29,371 nt of DNA, from positions 625,192 to 654,562 of the forward strand of contig NW_014577076.1 in NCBI RefSeq assembly GCF_000485595.1, read 5' to 3'. Within the stretch, counting starts at the first letter, position 1; each line of letters begins with the position of its first letter. Positions 1 to 10,080 of this stretch are shown in pieces. The translations under genes and the position numbers were made by a program. Below the pieces are notes generated by a model. The model saw only the letters and a list, made by a program, of their open reading frames with translations. It made no database searches and was not told where the DNA came from. This DNA is from Priapulus caudatus (lineage: Eukaryota > Priapulida > Priapulimorpha > Priapulimorphida > Priapulidae).

Positions 1-110
1 CGATGCGGCGCGCGGGGCCCGCCGCCGAGGCCCAGCCTACCACAGTGACTGAACCCGTGCTGGGGCAGCCCCGGGGGGGCCGGCCGGACCGACGGGGGCG
101 GCGTCAGCTA
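1..110. other. GC-rich window start, no gene recognised
   Basis: This stretch is strongly GC-rich, with runs of G and C and several CCGG and GGCC words. It then changes abruptly to ordinary composition. I see no ORF, RNA gene or known element. It may be the edge of a feature that continues outside the window. Its function is unknown. Confidence 0.4.
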
Positions 111-240
111 CCAACAGTGACCCATACCTGGCTGGCACCAGCAGGTACACAGTGAGCTTACTGGCTGGCACAGCAGTTACACAGTGATCGCATCAATGGA
201 TACACAGCTACACGGTGTCTATTGATAATAGGTGTTGTAA
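110..240. repeat. Degenerate ~32-bp tandem repeat, about 4 copies
   Basis: The word ACAGTGA (last copy ACGGTGT) recurs at 114, 149, 181 and 212, giving spacings of 35, 32 and 31 bp. CTGGCTGGCAC followed by CAGCAG is shared by the first two units. Units decay from left to right, and the last is recognisable only by its start. It looks like a small, old minisatellite. Confidence 0.6.
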
Positions 241-429
241 CACATTAGAGGGGTGGCCACTAGCAGGCAGGCGGAATTAACAGGCCTATCTACACGATGC
301 GCTCCTAGAAGTAGCGTCCGGACTTATCAGATTTGCAAGTACGTCTAGATCGCAAACGGTGAATCTGTTTAGCATCGGTAAGTTTTGGACGTACTGTCCA
401 GGACTGGAGAAGCAATATTATACTCGCGC

Positions 430-812
430 ACTACACCACATACACACAAACACCACACACCGCGGGGCGCGCGCGCCGCGTGCCACGACATGGGACAAGA
501 CACACTACCACACACACACACACACGGCAGAACACACACACGCACCACACAAGCACACGCAACACACACACCGCACGGCACACAACGCGCGCACGAAGCA
601 CACACGCACGCAACACACGCACACACGACGCGCGCGCACTACATCACAACACACGACGCGCGCGCACACAGACCACCACAGTGTCAGACACACACACACC
701 GCGACGCACGACACAACACACACACATCACACAACACAGGCACACACACACACGCCCCAACACCGCGACACCCACACGCGCAAGGCACACACACATGCAC
801 ACACAGGCACAC
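430..812. repeat. Imperfect (CA)n tract with CGCG interruptions
   Basis: About 380 bp consist almost only of CA dinucleotides interrupted by GCGC or ACG words and a few G or T bases. The strand is nearly devoid of T and is alternating purine-pyrimidine, which favours Z-DNA. Open frames of 115-165 codons cross it on both strands in several phases and encode His/Thr/Arg- or Cys/Val-rich strings. They are by-products of the repeat, not genes. Confidence 0.9.
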
Positions 813-1048
813 CTACTTTTATGGTAGTTGTGGACATCCCATAGTGATGATTCATTCTCGCTATCAACGTGTTCATCCGTGAAAAAACGTGACCCAACGC
901 TCGGTGATCCCAAAGCACGTAACCCAATCTCGCCCACCCTGATTGTCGGTCTTGCGTCCTGGTTACGATGTCGGATGAACTTATAGAACAATGCGTCCGT
1001 GGTGTCATCCGATATGCAACGGTCATAAAATTGTGTGCTACGCGGCAT

Positions 1049-1120
1049 AGTTTTTTTTTTTTTTTTTTTTTTTATTTTTTTTTTTTTTTTTTTAAGATAA
1101 CATTTTTTTTTTAACCATAA

Positions 1121-1175
<55 letters not shown>

Positions 1176-1315
1176 GTTTATTTTTTTTTTTTTTTTTAAG
1201 TTAGTTTTTTTTTTTTTTACTTTTTTTTTTTTTTTTTTTTTTTACAATTTTTTTTTTTTTTTTTTTTATTTTTTTTTTTTTTTTTTTTTTTTTTATTTTT
1301 TTTTTTTTTTATTTA
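1049..1315. repeat. Poly(dT) tract, ~265 bp, longest run 51 T
   Basis: The plus strand is over 90 percent T. Runs are separated by short interruptions such as AAGATAACA, AACCATAACC and ACGTTTA. The run at 1123-1173 is 51 uninterrupted T by my count. Successive retroposed A-tails on the minus strand, microsatellite expansion and an assembly or polymerase-slippage artefact are all possible. It abuts the inverted repeat starting at 1316. Confidence 0.9.
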
Positions 1316-1387
1316 ACACGGTGACGTTTTGGACGTATTGGTCTGAAGCCGTAACGTCTAGGACGTACGTCCAAAACGCCATCGTGT
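1316..1387. repeat. 22-bp inverted repeat beside the T tract
   Basis: The left arm 1316-1337 and right arm 1366-1387 are inverted copies matching at 20 of 22 positions, with a 28-bp spacer. The core GTTTTGGACGTA also occurs once upstream at 382-393. It could be an element terminus or a stem-loop. Confidence 0.6.
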
Positions 1388-1504
1388 AATATGCTTAAGC
1401 ATTCAACAGAGATTATTTAAATACTCAAAGGAGTATCGTCGCGTAACCGACGAAATGAACATTTTATTCACGGCTAAATAATCGACAAAGCATGCAAAGT
1501 CCAA

Positions 1505-1545
1505 CTCCGCTCGAAACTTGCCAGCTAAATTATCGCATTTCGCAG
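1505..1545 (+). repeat. Dispersed repeat, copy 1 of 2
   Basis: A 22-bp exact match (1505-1526) to 3992-4013, in the same orientation, begins CTCCGCTCGAAAC and is followed by a similar tail (ATTATCGCATTTC here, ATTATGCGAATTTC there). This indicates a small dispersed family about 2.5 kb apart. Its class is unknown. Confidence 0.55.
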
Positions 1546-2725
1546 GCAACTAGTCGGATCCTGTTACAGGACACAACGGCGCCGCGGGGCAGGCGCAGAC
1601 GACGAATACGGAGCGGAGAGCGTCGACCCGATGCTGACGCCCATGACACGAATAGCCACAAGTATACACAAACAAACAGCAACGTCCACTTGGCGTGCTT
1701 TCATAGACGCACGATAGGGTGCATATACACATCGCGTGCGGTAATGCAACTGTTACTGGCAATCTAGGTGAGCAGCAGGCACTTGAGCCGCTTTCAATAA
1801 AATAATATTGCTAAATAAATAGCGGAATCTATTTACGTAACCAAAGTCTTAAAGGAATAATGAGGCTCATTGATTATGCCAGAATGTTGACAGAATGCTA
1901 GAAGTAACGCGGCACCTTGGGTAGTTAATCAAGTGAGAAAAGAAAAAGAAGGCAAGAACGAGCAGAAAAAGAAGAAAAAAACACAGAAGAGAAAAAAGCC
2001 ATTCGCCGGCGGTTGAGCAGAGACAAATCCGCAGTATTACTTGACCGCAAGTATCAACCTCGCTAGTCTGAGAGGACAGAAACGCGAACAAGCCGACTGT
2101 GAAATCGGTTTGTTTGATATTAATCAACGTTATCATTTACGCTGCTCGTAAATGTCATCCAGAGTCCAAGCGATGACGTAAACATTGTGTGCGGACCCGT
2201 ATAATTTATCAGTATGTTCTTCTGGACGCCAGATGAAACGGAAGTGTCAGCGGGTGTAAACCAGGCCACCGGACTCAACATGAAATAGAGTAAACACACG
2301 GTAGAATACGGACGCCCGCGGACAGTCCTGACGAAAAAGTTCCTTATCGACCGAGCGTCCATGTTTACGAATCACTGATGATAGCATTGCATACGCCGTA
2401 GGATGGGTGCCGAAATGTCGCGGTGCACTATAAATGTATCACACCCGCTTCGGCCGGCAGCGGTTTGAAACTGTAACTGATTTTTGGAACCTGCGATTCA
2501 AATAAACAATTTCTTAGTATACAGCAGTGATATTGACAAACTATACGCTTTGTGTATAAAGTAATGTACTTGATTAACTACACAAGGTGCCAGTTACTCT
2601 AGCATTCGTCAACATTGCATTATCAATGGACCTATTATTCCTCTACTCTCTTTAATTTCCTGTAAATGCCGTGCAAATGCTCTGCAACACACATGTACAC
2701 CGCACGCTCGCTGCAGCACACTGAC
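1546..2725. other. Non-coding stretch, no gene recognised
   Basis: Open frames here are under 100 codons, overlap on opposite strands and show no motif I recognise. A purine-rich A/G stretch lies at about 1935-1995. A TATA-like word TATAAATG occurs near 2430 without a plausible downstream gene. No RNA gene was seen. Confidence 0.5.
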
Positions 2726-2727
2726 AC

Positions 2728-2744
2728 ATAAATATATATATATT

Positions 2745-2780
<36 letters not shown>

Positions 2781-2790
2781 CATATAATTT
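2728..2790. repeat. (TA)n microsatellite
   Basis: About 60 bp of TA dinucleotides are interrupted by two TTTACA words, making it self-complementary. This is a common simple repeat. Confidence 0.9.
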
Positions 2791-2927
2791 ATGCTACACA
2801 GTGTATATAACTGGCCCCTGCATTTAGTGTACAGTGGCTATTCTTACTCACAGCCGCCCACTATAACTGTCGACACCATAGGCGACGTCGCACGACTAAT
2901 GCGTAAACTTCATACGATCTGTTGGAT

Positions 2928-3032
2928 GAACATTAGACTGACGCTAAAAGTCCCCGTGGCTGCGTCGAAAAGACGATGCCAACAACGACGTTTATGGCAG
3001 TAAAAAGCTGACGGCGTCAGTCTATGATGTTC
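2928..3032. repeat. Imperfect 17-19 bp inverted repeat
   Basis: GAACAT followed by TAGACTGACGC at 2928-2944 is matched in inverse at 3014-3032, with two extra bases in the right arm. The spacer is 69 bp. It may be the ends of a ~105-bp MITE-like insertion or a simple stem-loop. No flanking duplication was seen. Confidence 0.45.
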
Positions 3033-3139
3033 GGGGATTAAAGCTGATGGCTGCAACCCGCAAGCATATCGGCAGATGTATAAAGTTTAATCTATTCCAT
3101 CGGATCCGCGACGTAATTATTTCCGTGTGTTTCCTCGCC

Positions 3140-3690
3140 CGAAATCCTGAAGCGCATGCGGCTTAGCATGCGAAGCCCGCTAAACTACCGCCGCATGACG
3201 TGCCGGCCTGCATGTTCACAGCCGACCGCCACCAGTCTGTTCGCCTATAGTGAATCTGGAAAACCTGACGCAGCGTGACGAGATAATTTAGAGTCTGCCA
3301 AATCTTCGTTCGTTTTACCGCATAGAACATCGGGCCGCTGCCGCGCGCATGCGCAGTCTTCACGTCGCTGTGGTCAGTGCTGTGTGGGGGTGGCGGTCCG
3401 GACCGTGGCGGACTGCGTGCATGCATGCGCATCACATAATTACCAACCGCGTTTTCCGAAGCAGGGAAAGTATACATAACGGCGGCTAGCGTGCTGAGTG
3501 CTTTCTCGTCGGAACTATACGTTGTGTTGTTGTCTATTCGCGATTCGTTGCTATGTGTTAAATTAATGGCGACCAGACGCTGAGAGCTTCCCGTCACGCG
3601 GACTGTCCGCACCGCACCGCACCGGACTGCGCGTGGGAGTAGTGTATTGAAAGATGATTCCCGTGGGTAACGCAGGCGCATCGCGAGAGC
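3140..3690. promoter_or_regulatory. CpG-rich stretch with NRF1-like palindromes
   Basis: CpG is denser here than in neighbouring DNA. The stretch contains GCGCATGCGCAG near 3345-3356, close to the NRF1 consensus (a GCGCATGCGC palindrome), and a second CATGCGCAT word near 3422. A 7-bp stem CGCATGC/GCATGCG lies near 3154-3173. Such sites are typical of CpG-island promoters in animals, but no downstream exon was recognised, so promoter activity is inference. A 172-codon minus-strand open frame (3163-3681) covers the stretch. Its Arg/Ser/Thr-rich product resembles nothing I know and is probably due to GC-rich composition. Confidence 0.25.
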
Positions 3691-4590
3691 TCTAAAGCAG
3701 AATGCATTACATGATCACGCTAGCTTACATGCCGTAGGGGCCTTAGTAGAGGTTGCTACCCTTGAGTACTGTATATAGTTACGTCACGCTGACGCACTGT
3801 GCTAGTGTTATCGCCGGCGCGTGTGCTCATTAGGGAAATACTATAGGTGGTGAACAACAGTAGAGGGCGTCCATAGGCGGCAGGCCTGAATAAGCATCGA
3901 ACAGAAATTAATTAATAATACTCACACTGTTACTGCGCTTACACAACATACACTATATTCATGTTAAATAACTACAGATTCATGCTCTATGCTCCGCTCG
4001 AAACTTGCCAGCTCTATTATGCGAATTTCTGCAAAGTTGTCTGAACACATTTCAAACACAAAAATGACCAACCGGTCGCTGTGGCTACGCCACCTGACGG
4101 AATGTCACGAATACACAACAGGACCAATTTTCCTTATAATGCTTTCTAGACGTCCACGAGGCATCTAACTTGCGTGTATAATGCAAGTTATTGCACTCTA
4201 GTGCCGAATTTCGGCGAAAAAAAACGCCAAAAAAGGTCTTTTCTAGAGACGAAATAGTGCAACTGTGAACAATTTGCGGAGGCTTACTGTTGTAATTTGT
4301 ATGCCTCCTATAATGTTGCACTCACTGAGTTTTTCCGACAGGTGATCAGCCTCAAATGCAAATGCAAAGGTGATCATCGAAAATGTCTGCTATGTATGAT
4401 ATTGGACACCGGAACACGAATTGGCTGCCTTGTATCACATTGTAAAGATTGTAAATACATTTATGCACAGCCTTATGTAATAATTTACAAGCTGGTACGC
4501 ATTACGTAGGCAGAAAAGTACCGAATGTTTACTGTTCCGAAATTACTGTGGGAAATTGTACACCGAAATGTGTGCGTGCTGCCCTGTAGT
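3691..4590. other. Non-coding stretch holding one dispersed repeat copy
   Basis: The second copy of the 22-bp dispersed repeat lies at 3992-4013. A CRE-like TTACGTCACG occurs near 3779. The short open frame at 4297-4509 (70 codons, Cys-rich) has no recognised domain. Nothing else is supported. Confidence 0.45.
3992..4030 (+). repeat. Dispersed repeat, copy 2 of 2
   Basis: This matches 1505-1526 exactly for 22 bp, then diverges slightly. Orientation is the same as copy 1, so it is not a TIR pair. Confidence 0.55.
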
Positions 4591-4595
4591 GGGTT

Positions 4596-4639
4596 ACATG
4601 TTATAGGCAATGTGGAGCCCCTATAACAACATGTTATAG
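4596..4639. repeat. Stem-loop built on ACATGTTATAGG
   Basis: ACATGTTATAGG (4596-4607) pairs with the inverse segment at 4620-4634, apart from a 3-base bulge. ACATGTTATAG then occurs again in direct orientation at 4629-4639. It could be a small hairpin or a footprint of an insertion. Confidence 0.4.
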
Positions 4640-4909
4640 ACGTACCGTACACATTTGCATATTCTGTATCATATGTATGAGTTAGTTCGTAATACGCAGG
4701 TATAAGACAGTGCGAATGCTTTCTACGTGAATAGCGTAGGCCTATTAAACGCCGACACAGATAGCTACATGATAAATCACGAATAAACTAAACGGATTCA
4801 CAGAGAGGCGGTAAATTGTAGATGACGGATCTGGTGAACGTCATTGGCAGGGTAGTCCGTCCCCGCGATGCATAATTATTACATACTACAAGTACAAGTG
4901 TATATATAA

Positions 4910-5622
4910 TATCAAGAGCGTATAAAGAAGGAGTGCATACAACGGTGAAATGCTGAAACCATGTTGCAGTATTAGTCGATTTAATGCATTTTCCCCGTTT
5001 TATTTTTTGCAGTATTGATCAGCTGGCCTACCTTGTTAATATAAAACAAACCGCATGTTCCTACGATGCCCATACGCTGAGATAATGAGCGGTGAAAATC
5101 TTGTATTTTCGCCGAAAACCGACTCGAGATCAGTGTTTACTGCGACTGTCTCTCGCTTTGAGATAACTTCGGGAGACCTCGCGTATTTCCGTCAATGATT
5201 GACAAATGGAATGAATGACGTCTGTTATTGATTGCCATAGTGATGACCCCCACCTGTGCCCACCTCACGCTGGATGTGTAGTAATCTCTGTAGTACTGAC
5301 GTGAGTCAGCGCTACCATGGCGCTTCACAGCGGCGACCGGAAACAATACACTGGCCACAAAGCGAGAGAGAGTCGCAGTAAACACTGATCTCGAGTCGGT
5401 TTTTGGCGAAAATACCAGATTTTTACCGCTCATTATCTCAGCGTAGGAGCATCGTATAGGGACAAGCGGTTTGTTTTATATTAACAAGGTAGGACAGCTG
5501 ATCAATAATACCGCAAAGAATCATCAAAATAAAACGGGCAATGTTTCTTAATTCGACTAATACTGCAACATGGTTTCACCATTTCACCGTTGTACGCTCT
5601 CCTTCTTTATACGCTCTTGATA
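4910..5622. mobile_element. Foldback/MITE element with ~255-bp inverted arms
   Basis: The left arm (4910-5160) and right arm (5358-5622) are inverted copies, judged about 90 percent identical by eye with a few small indels. They are separated by a 197-bp unrelated spacer. The outer ends are TATCAAGAGCG and its complement, so TA may be the target duplication (TA, then TCAAGAGCG). The inner ends share 40 bases with one mismatch. Neither arm nor spacer encodes a transposase; the overlapping short frames reflect the symmetry. It is a non-autonomous TIR element, or a recent inverted duplication if the TA boundary is coincidental. Superfamily is not assigned. Confidence 0.8.
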
Positions 5623-6350
5623 ATGTGTATATATATATATCTGTTGCATGCTTCTGTCTGCACGCTATAGTGCTATAACGCCTGTGCCAACTGTAATATG
5701 TGTTTCCTGTTTTAGGGGTTCCTATTGATAGTTGTAGTAGATGGGAGCTTATAACGTATGGGTGGTAAAGTTTCGTCGTGCTGTCGAATTCTATTTTTCT
5801 GCCTGGCGCGAGCAGCGACTGTATATTTTTAATTGCGCGCGTTGGCATATTTCTGTTTGGTTATTGTGTGGAGTTAATGATTGCTTTACCTGCATGGTTG
5901 TTTAGGAATGTAATCATCGCGGCTGTTCGAACCACGGCGTAGCGGTCACGCTGTTGTCTAGACGACCGAATGCGTCGCCCGAGCGTGGGTGCTCTGCGAG
6001 TCATATGTGTAGGAGAAATTACCTGCGAGAAATTACCTTAGTATGTGACCGATTATCGAGACGCCATACAGAATTAATGTGCTGTTGCCGCAATGATTAC
6101 TCGCTAGTGATCTCATTACGAACGTTATAAAATGCGCTTGTAAATGATTAATGTGTTCGATGCATAGACGGGGGTGACGCGTCGTCGTCGTACCGAAAAA
6201 GTAATGGTAATGGCGAGCCGGGGCCGACGTGCGGGACAGTCTACGTGATGTCATGAAACAGCTACATGCTATGGTGGGAGACTGTTCTCTCGCCTGCTTT
6301 CTCGCATCAGTCTTACGCGTGCGAACCAATGGACGCAGTAGACACAATTG
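5623..6350. other. Non-coding stretch, no gene recognised
   Basis: A short TA run adjoins the foldback element at 5627-5640. Near 6013-6042 the word AGAAATTACCT is tandemly repeated twice. Open frames are short and not recognised. Confidence 0.45.
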
Positions 6351-6353
6351 CAT

Positions 6354-6442
6354 AATATATATATATATCTATATCTATCTATCTATCTATATATATATAT
6401 CTATATACATATAAATATATATTATATATATATATATACATG
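6354..6442. repeat. (TA)n/(TATC)n microsatellite
   Basis: Mixed TA and TATC repeats run for about 90 bp. Frames reading through give Tyr/Ile repeats and are artefacts. Confidence 0.9.
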
Positions 6443-8264
6443 TTACTACTGTATGTATGGATGTGCATTAGAGGTAATTGTCATGCTTTGGCAGGGCTTC
6501 TATTACAACTTAAACAAACCGTTAGTGGCATACTTACCAACATGTGGGCTAACCAGTATTGCAAACATCAGGCGGGTAACTTGTTTGAACGGTAAGCGTG
6601 AATGGCTGCAGGTTTCTCACAGATTCTGATCGTTAGTTTGCAGTTGCAAATTTTCGCGGCTGTGAAACTGCGGTGTTTCGAGTGTTAGTTACACAGTTGG
6701 CGTATCGCAGTCTGCATTGTGCCGACATGACAGCGCGGCCTCGCAGCTTTGGAGCTGGTTTCTCGGCGGCAGACAAATGACTGCAGGCTCTTCCTCAGCG
6801 CGCGTGATCGCGTGTCCGCCCTCGCAGACACAGGCACGGGAGTGGGTTGGCGGGCATCTGCGCATGGAATGTTACCCAATATGTCGTTTGTACATCGATG
6901 TCAACTTAATTTCTCGACGCGAATAAGATCAGGCTGACATAAAGCGCTTCACCTCCCTCGTCTGGCGCGGCGCTTTGAGCAGATAAGTGGCTCGGTGGCA
7001 GTCCGTGAAGGAGCCCTCAGATTACCTTTGTTTCTGGCCTGCGGGTACGGCTCTTTGTAGCGAGGCAGTGAAGGGAATGCACCAATACGTTGGCGGGCCT
7101 CAGAGGAGCGTACGTAATCACATGTTATTCAGCTTCCACACGCATGGACTGCTGATTATCGTTGGGCGACGTTATAACTTCACGTCGGTATGAGATTATT
7201 TTTATATTATTTAAAAGATTAAATGCACCCGCTGGCTTCCATACTCAAAATTCTATAACTTTTTAATGAAAATTGAATTTTTAGCGAATCCGAATCCGGT
7301 ACCGCGTTAGAAATAATTAGTTACCAGTGGGTTTACAACATTTGTTCTTGCCGTTGTTGTAAGTTATATCTTAAATGTGTATCATAGCTCATCTGCTCTC
7401 CCTCATAGGTGGCATATGGCTTGTGATATGCTGAAAAGGATTTAAAGTGGTTAGGAAAAATGTTACGTTTAATTTTAAAATGTTAACATTATTAATGTTT
7501 TTATTTTTTGTAAAAAAGACCTGCACGCTATAGTAACGCATTAGCAATGATGAACTTTGATGGCGCCCAGCGAATTAGTGTGGCTATAGAAATTATTAGT
7601 TTTTGGGATAAAAAATTGGAGGTAGGTAGTTATAGGCAGGCAGGCGGGGATAGGCGAGAGGCCGGGTAGGACACAGGGAGGCTGGGAGAGATTTAAAAAA
7701 GATTTAGCGTGCACTGTATCAATGTTTAATCTAGATTATTAGTATATGGTACATCTAGAACCCTATTATAGATTGTCATTAGCGTTAAAGTAAATTTTAT
7801 TTCCGATATGATATACTCGGATCTAAAAGATAAATATGAGCCGAAGATGGCCAGTAATGAGCAGTCAGTCTTGAGTGCTTTGCATACTAATCTAGAATTT
7901 ACTGCTTCGCTGCAAAAATTTGCGAGGAAGTTGGGGGACCAGCGTAAGATTCTCGTGTGGTTATATATTTCCTAGATTGTACTCGTTATATTATACTGAA
8001 CAATCCAGAAGCTGGTAAAATAATTATCGTGTCATTGTTAAATAGTTTTCATTTATACTTTCTATATCTTTTAAGCAACTATAGATAGTAGTCAGTTTGA
8101 TAGTATTTACCTACCTAACAACATTTAGATTGTTGTTATTGTGTATATAATGAATGTCTGTCATGCGTTTCATATGTGTCATTATTCACTGCGTGTTCTA
8201 AATATCTATAAACTGTAATGTCTCATGTTGAGAGTAAATAAAAGATTTAAACTTACTACACATT
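6443..8264. other. AT-rich non-coding stretch
   Basis: This is mostly AT-rich beyond 7200. A G-rich AGGC/AGGT simple tract lies at 7620-7690. A polyadenylation-type AATAAA occurs near 8238, but no coding exon precedes it that I can support. Frames of 60-70 codons at 6685-7193 overlap on both strands and are unrecognised. Confidence 0.45.
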
Positions 8265-8322
8265 ATTATACCAATATAATTAATATAATTATATAATTAA
8301 TTTATATTATATTAATATTAGT
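8265..8322. repeat. AT-rich self-complementary tract
   Basis: Repeated AATATAATTAAT-like words read similarly on both strands. It is low complexity and could form cruciforms. No gene. Confidence 0.55.
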
Positions 8323-8691
8323 GCGGAAGTAATTCCGAGAAAATTTGCTGCCGTGTGATTGCAACGTGGTGGCATACTATATAAATAAAATAATTTCACA
8401 CACGTTTCGCCGTTAACAGCCATGGCCACCCAACGATTTAAATGTGTAATCAAACATGTCGTTGCACAACTGCGCGTCACCAACCTTAACATGATGTTTG
8501 CTGCAGCGCGAGGGGCGAAATGTAGAGCTGCGTGGGGAAATATCGCGTATAGACAGGTTTTTGTCGCGTCAGGTCCAAGCCAATCATGCGGCCATTATGC
8601 CGCTGTTCTATCGTTAGAACTCAGTTAGCGTTATCGTTTTTTTTATACACTTCGGATTTCGGGAGTTTCGTATATTGTTGAACGCATTCTT

Positions 8692-8755
8692 CTGATGATT
8701 TATGTTGCGGTGATTGATCAATAATACAGTAAAGACACATGGCAAATCCCTTGCG
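8692..8755 (+). repeat. Dispersed ~62-bp repeat, copy 1 of 2
   Basis: CTGATGATTTATGTTG, then TGATTGATC, then AGACACA and CAAA.CCC words are shared with 11856-11920 in the same order and orientation. Overall identity is roughly 80 percent with a 2-base indel. The family is unknown. Confidence 0.55.
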
Positions 8756-8869
8756 GGGCCGTCTTCGCATCGTGCAGCATGCGCGAATAGACGCTGTTGG
8801 TAAGACACCGACTTGTGCCTGCATGTCTAAGGACGTGCTGTCTACGTGTCAGACATGAATGATGAAAAC

Positions 8870-9220
8870 GCGTGGAAGGAGACGGGTCCATGATGGGAAA
8901 TAGGCAGAGAAAGCTGCAGGGGTGGGAAAGCTGGGGGGAGAATCAGTCATACATACGGACAGACATAAGGGCGTTTGGCGAAAGAGAATGGGGTGACACA
9001 CAACCAGGCACAAACGCACACAAGCACTTACACTCACGCACGAGGAAGAGAAAGAAAGTCGAAGGGAACAGTATAGGGATTGGCATGGGAGAAAGAGGAG
9101 AGATACACGCACGCGCACGCTGCATACACGCACGCATCTAGATAGAGAGACAGGGGGAGAGCAAGGGCCGCAAGCTAGACGGGGGAGTGCGAGAGGGGGT
9201 GGGGAGTGATTGAGCCGGAT
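8870..9220. repeat. Purine-rich and (CA/CG) low-complexity DNA
   Basis: GGA/GAA-rich sequence with a CACACG/CACGCA patch near 9000-9035 and 9105-9135. Open frames on both strands (90 codons or fewer) reflect the composition. Confidence 0.6.
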
Positions 9221-9598
9221 GGGCGAGGGAAATAGTCAGAGGGATAACGAGCGCACTGATTTCTAAGGGAAGGGGATCTAGAGCCGGTGAGATAGTGAGT
9301 GTTGCTTTCACTATGCACATCTCTGGTACTTGCTAGACGTTGATTAGGTTTCCCAAGTACCTCTTACATCAATAGGGTTTCCAACTAAACGCGGCGAACT
9401 TTGCCAATCCACGTGATTATATTTGCCTAGAATAGATCGGGAATGAGTTGAGAAGGCAATAGCTGATGTTGACAAGGTAGAATGAACACTAGCAAAAGTA
9501 AAGGTGTGTCGTTAGCAAATAATTTCAATTCGAGTAAAAATGTAGTGTTACATATAGAGAACGTGAAAGGAAGGCAGGGAGGGCGTAGTGTGACATAG
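9221..9598. other. Non-coding stretch, nothing recognised
   Basis: There is no open frame of note, no RNA gene and no clear repeat between the purine-rich tract and the GA microsatellite. Confidence 0.4.
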
Positions 9599-9710
9599 CG
9601 AGAGGGAGAGAGAGAGAGAGAGGGGGGGGGAAGAAGGAGAGACCTCTCTCTCAGATAGCTATATGTATATATATATATATATTATAAATTATATATATAT
9701 CATATTAATA
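9598..9710. repeat. (GA)n, G run and (TA)n microsatellites
   Basis: AGAGAG repeats lead into a run of G near 9622-9630. A short CTCTCTC segment follows, then TA repeats to about 9705. Confidence 0.9.
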
Positions 9711-10002
9711 TGCGTCATTGCATCATTATATTTGCGCGCTTTGAAAAAAAGAAGGAAAAATTATTCAAATGCACCATTTTCTATACAAACTAATTGATTC
9801 TCTATTTAATTTTTTTTTGCCTTTGGGAGACATGAATATTTAATATAGTGACCCTCTTTCAGGACTCCATTATAGCATTATAGCGGGCAGAGAGGGAAGA
9901 TCTGACATCTGCTGCTATGTGAGAGCGAATCTTTTTGAAGCGTCAAAATACGATTAACTTTGTGTAAAGAACGCATAGATAGAGTAATTAGATTGAGTAA
10001 TT

Positions 10003-10033
10003 GTATCCCCCGCGACGAAGTTGGCGGGGATAC
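10003..10033. repeat. GTATCCCC hairpin upstream of the satellite
   Basis: GTATCCCCCGC (10003-10013) pairs with GCGGGGATAC (10024-10033) around a ten-base loop, with one bulged C. A related GGGGGATAC followed by GTTGGCG occurs just past the array near 11576. This suggests that the satellite sits inside a larger element bounded by these words. Confidence 0.55.
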
Positions 10034-10080
10034 TATGGTTTCATGTCTCCCCAGCCGCCGCCGCCGCTGCTGCCGCAGAC

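Larger units (their letters stand above)
375..1387. mobile_element. Possible TIR-bounded composite of simple repeats
   Basis: GTTTTGGACGTAC at 382 occurs in inverted orientation near 1366-1376. With flanking similarity (a GTCC next to the motif and an ATCG/CGAT word beyond it) the inverted match covers about 24 bases with a few mismatches. Between the ends lie only a CA tract, a short unique segment (about 820-1048) and a T tract. A mobile element whose interior became simple sequence is one reading; chance flanking of two low-complexity tracts by a short dispersed repeat is another. No target-site duplication was identified. Confidence 0.3.

Noticed and set aside
359-882. Overlapping 115-165 codon frames on both strands rich in His, Thr, Cys
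   Set aside because: All arise from the CA/GT repeat, in several phases at once, with no conserved domain.
3163-3681. 172-codon minus-strand frame
   Set aside because: No recognisable domain or targeting signal. It lies in CpG-rich DNA where stop codons are rarer. Needs a protein search and transcript support to be called a gene.
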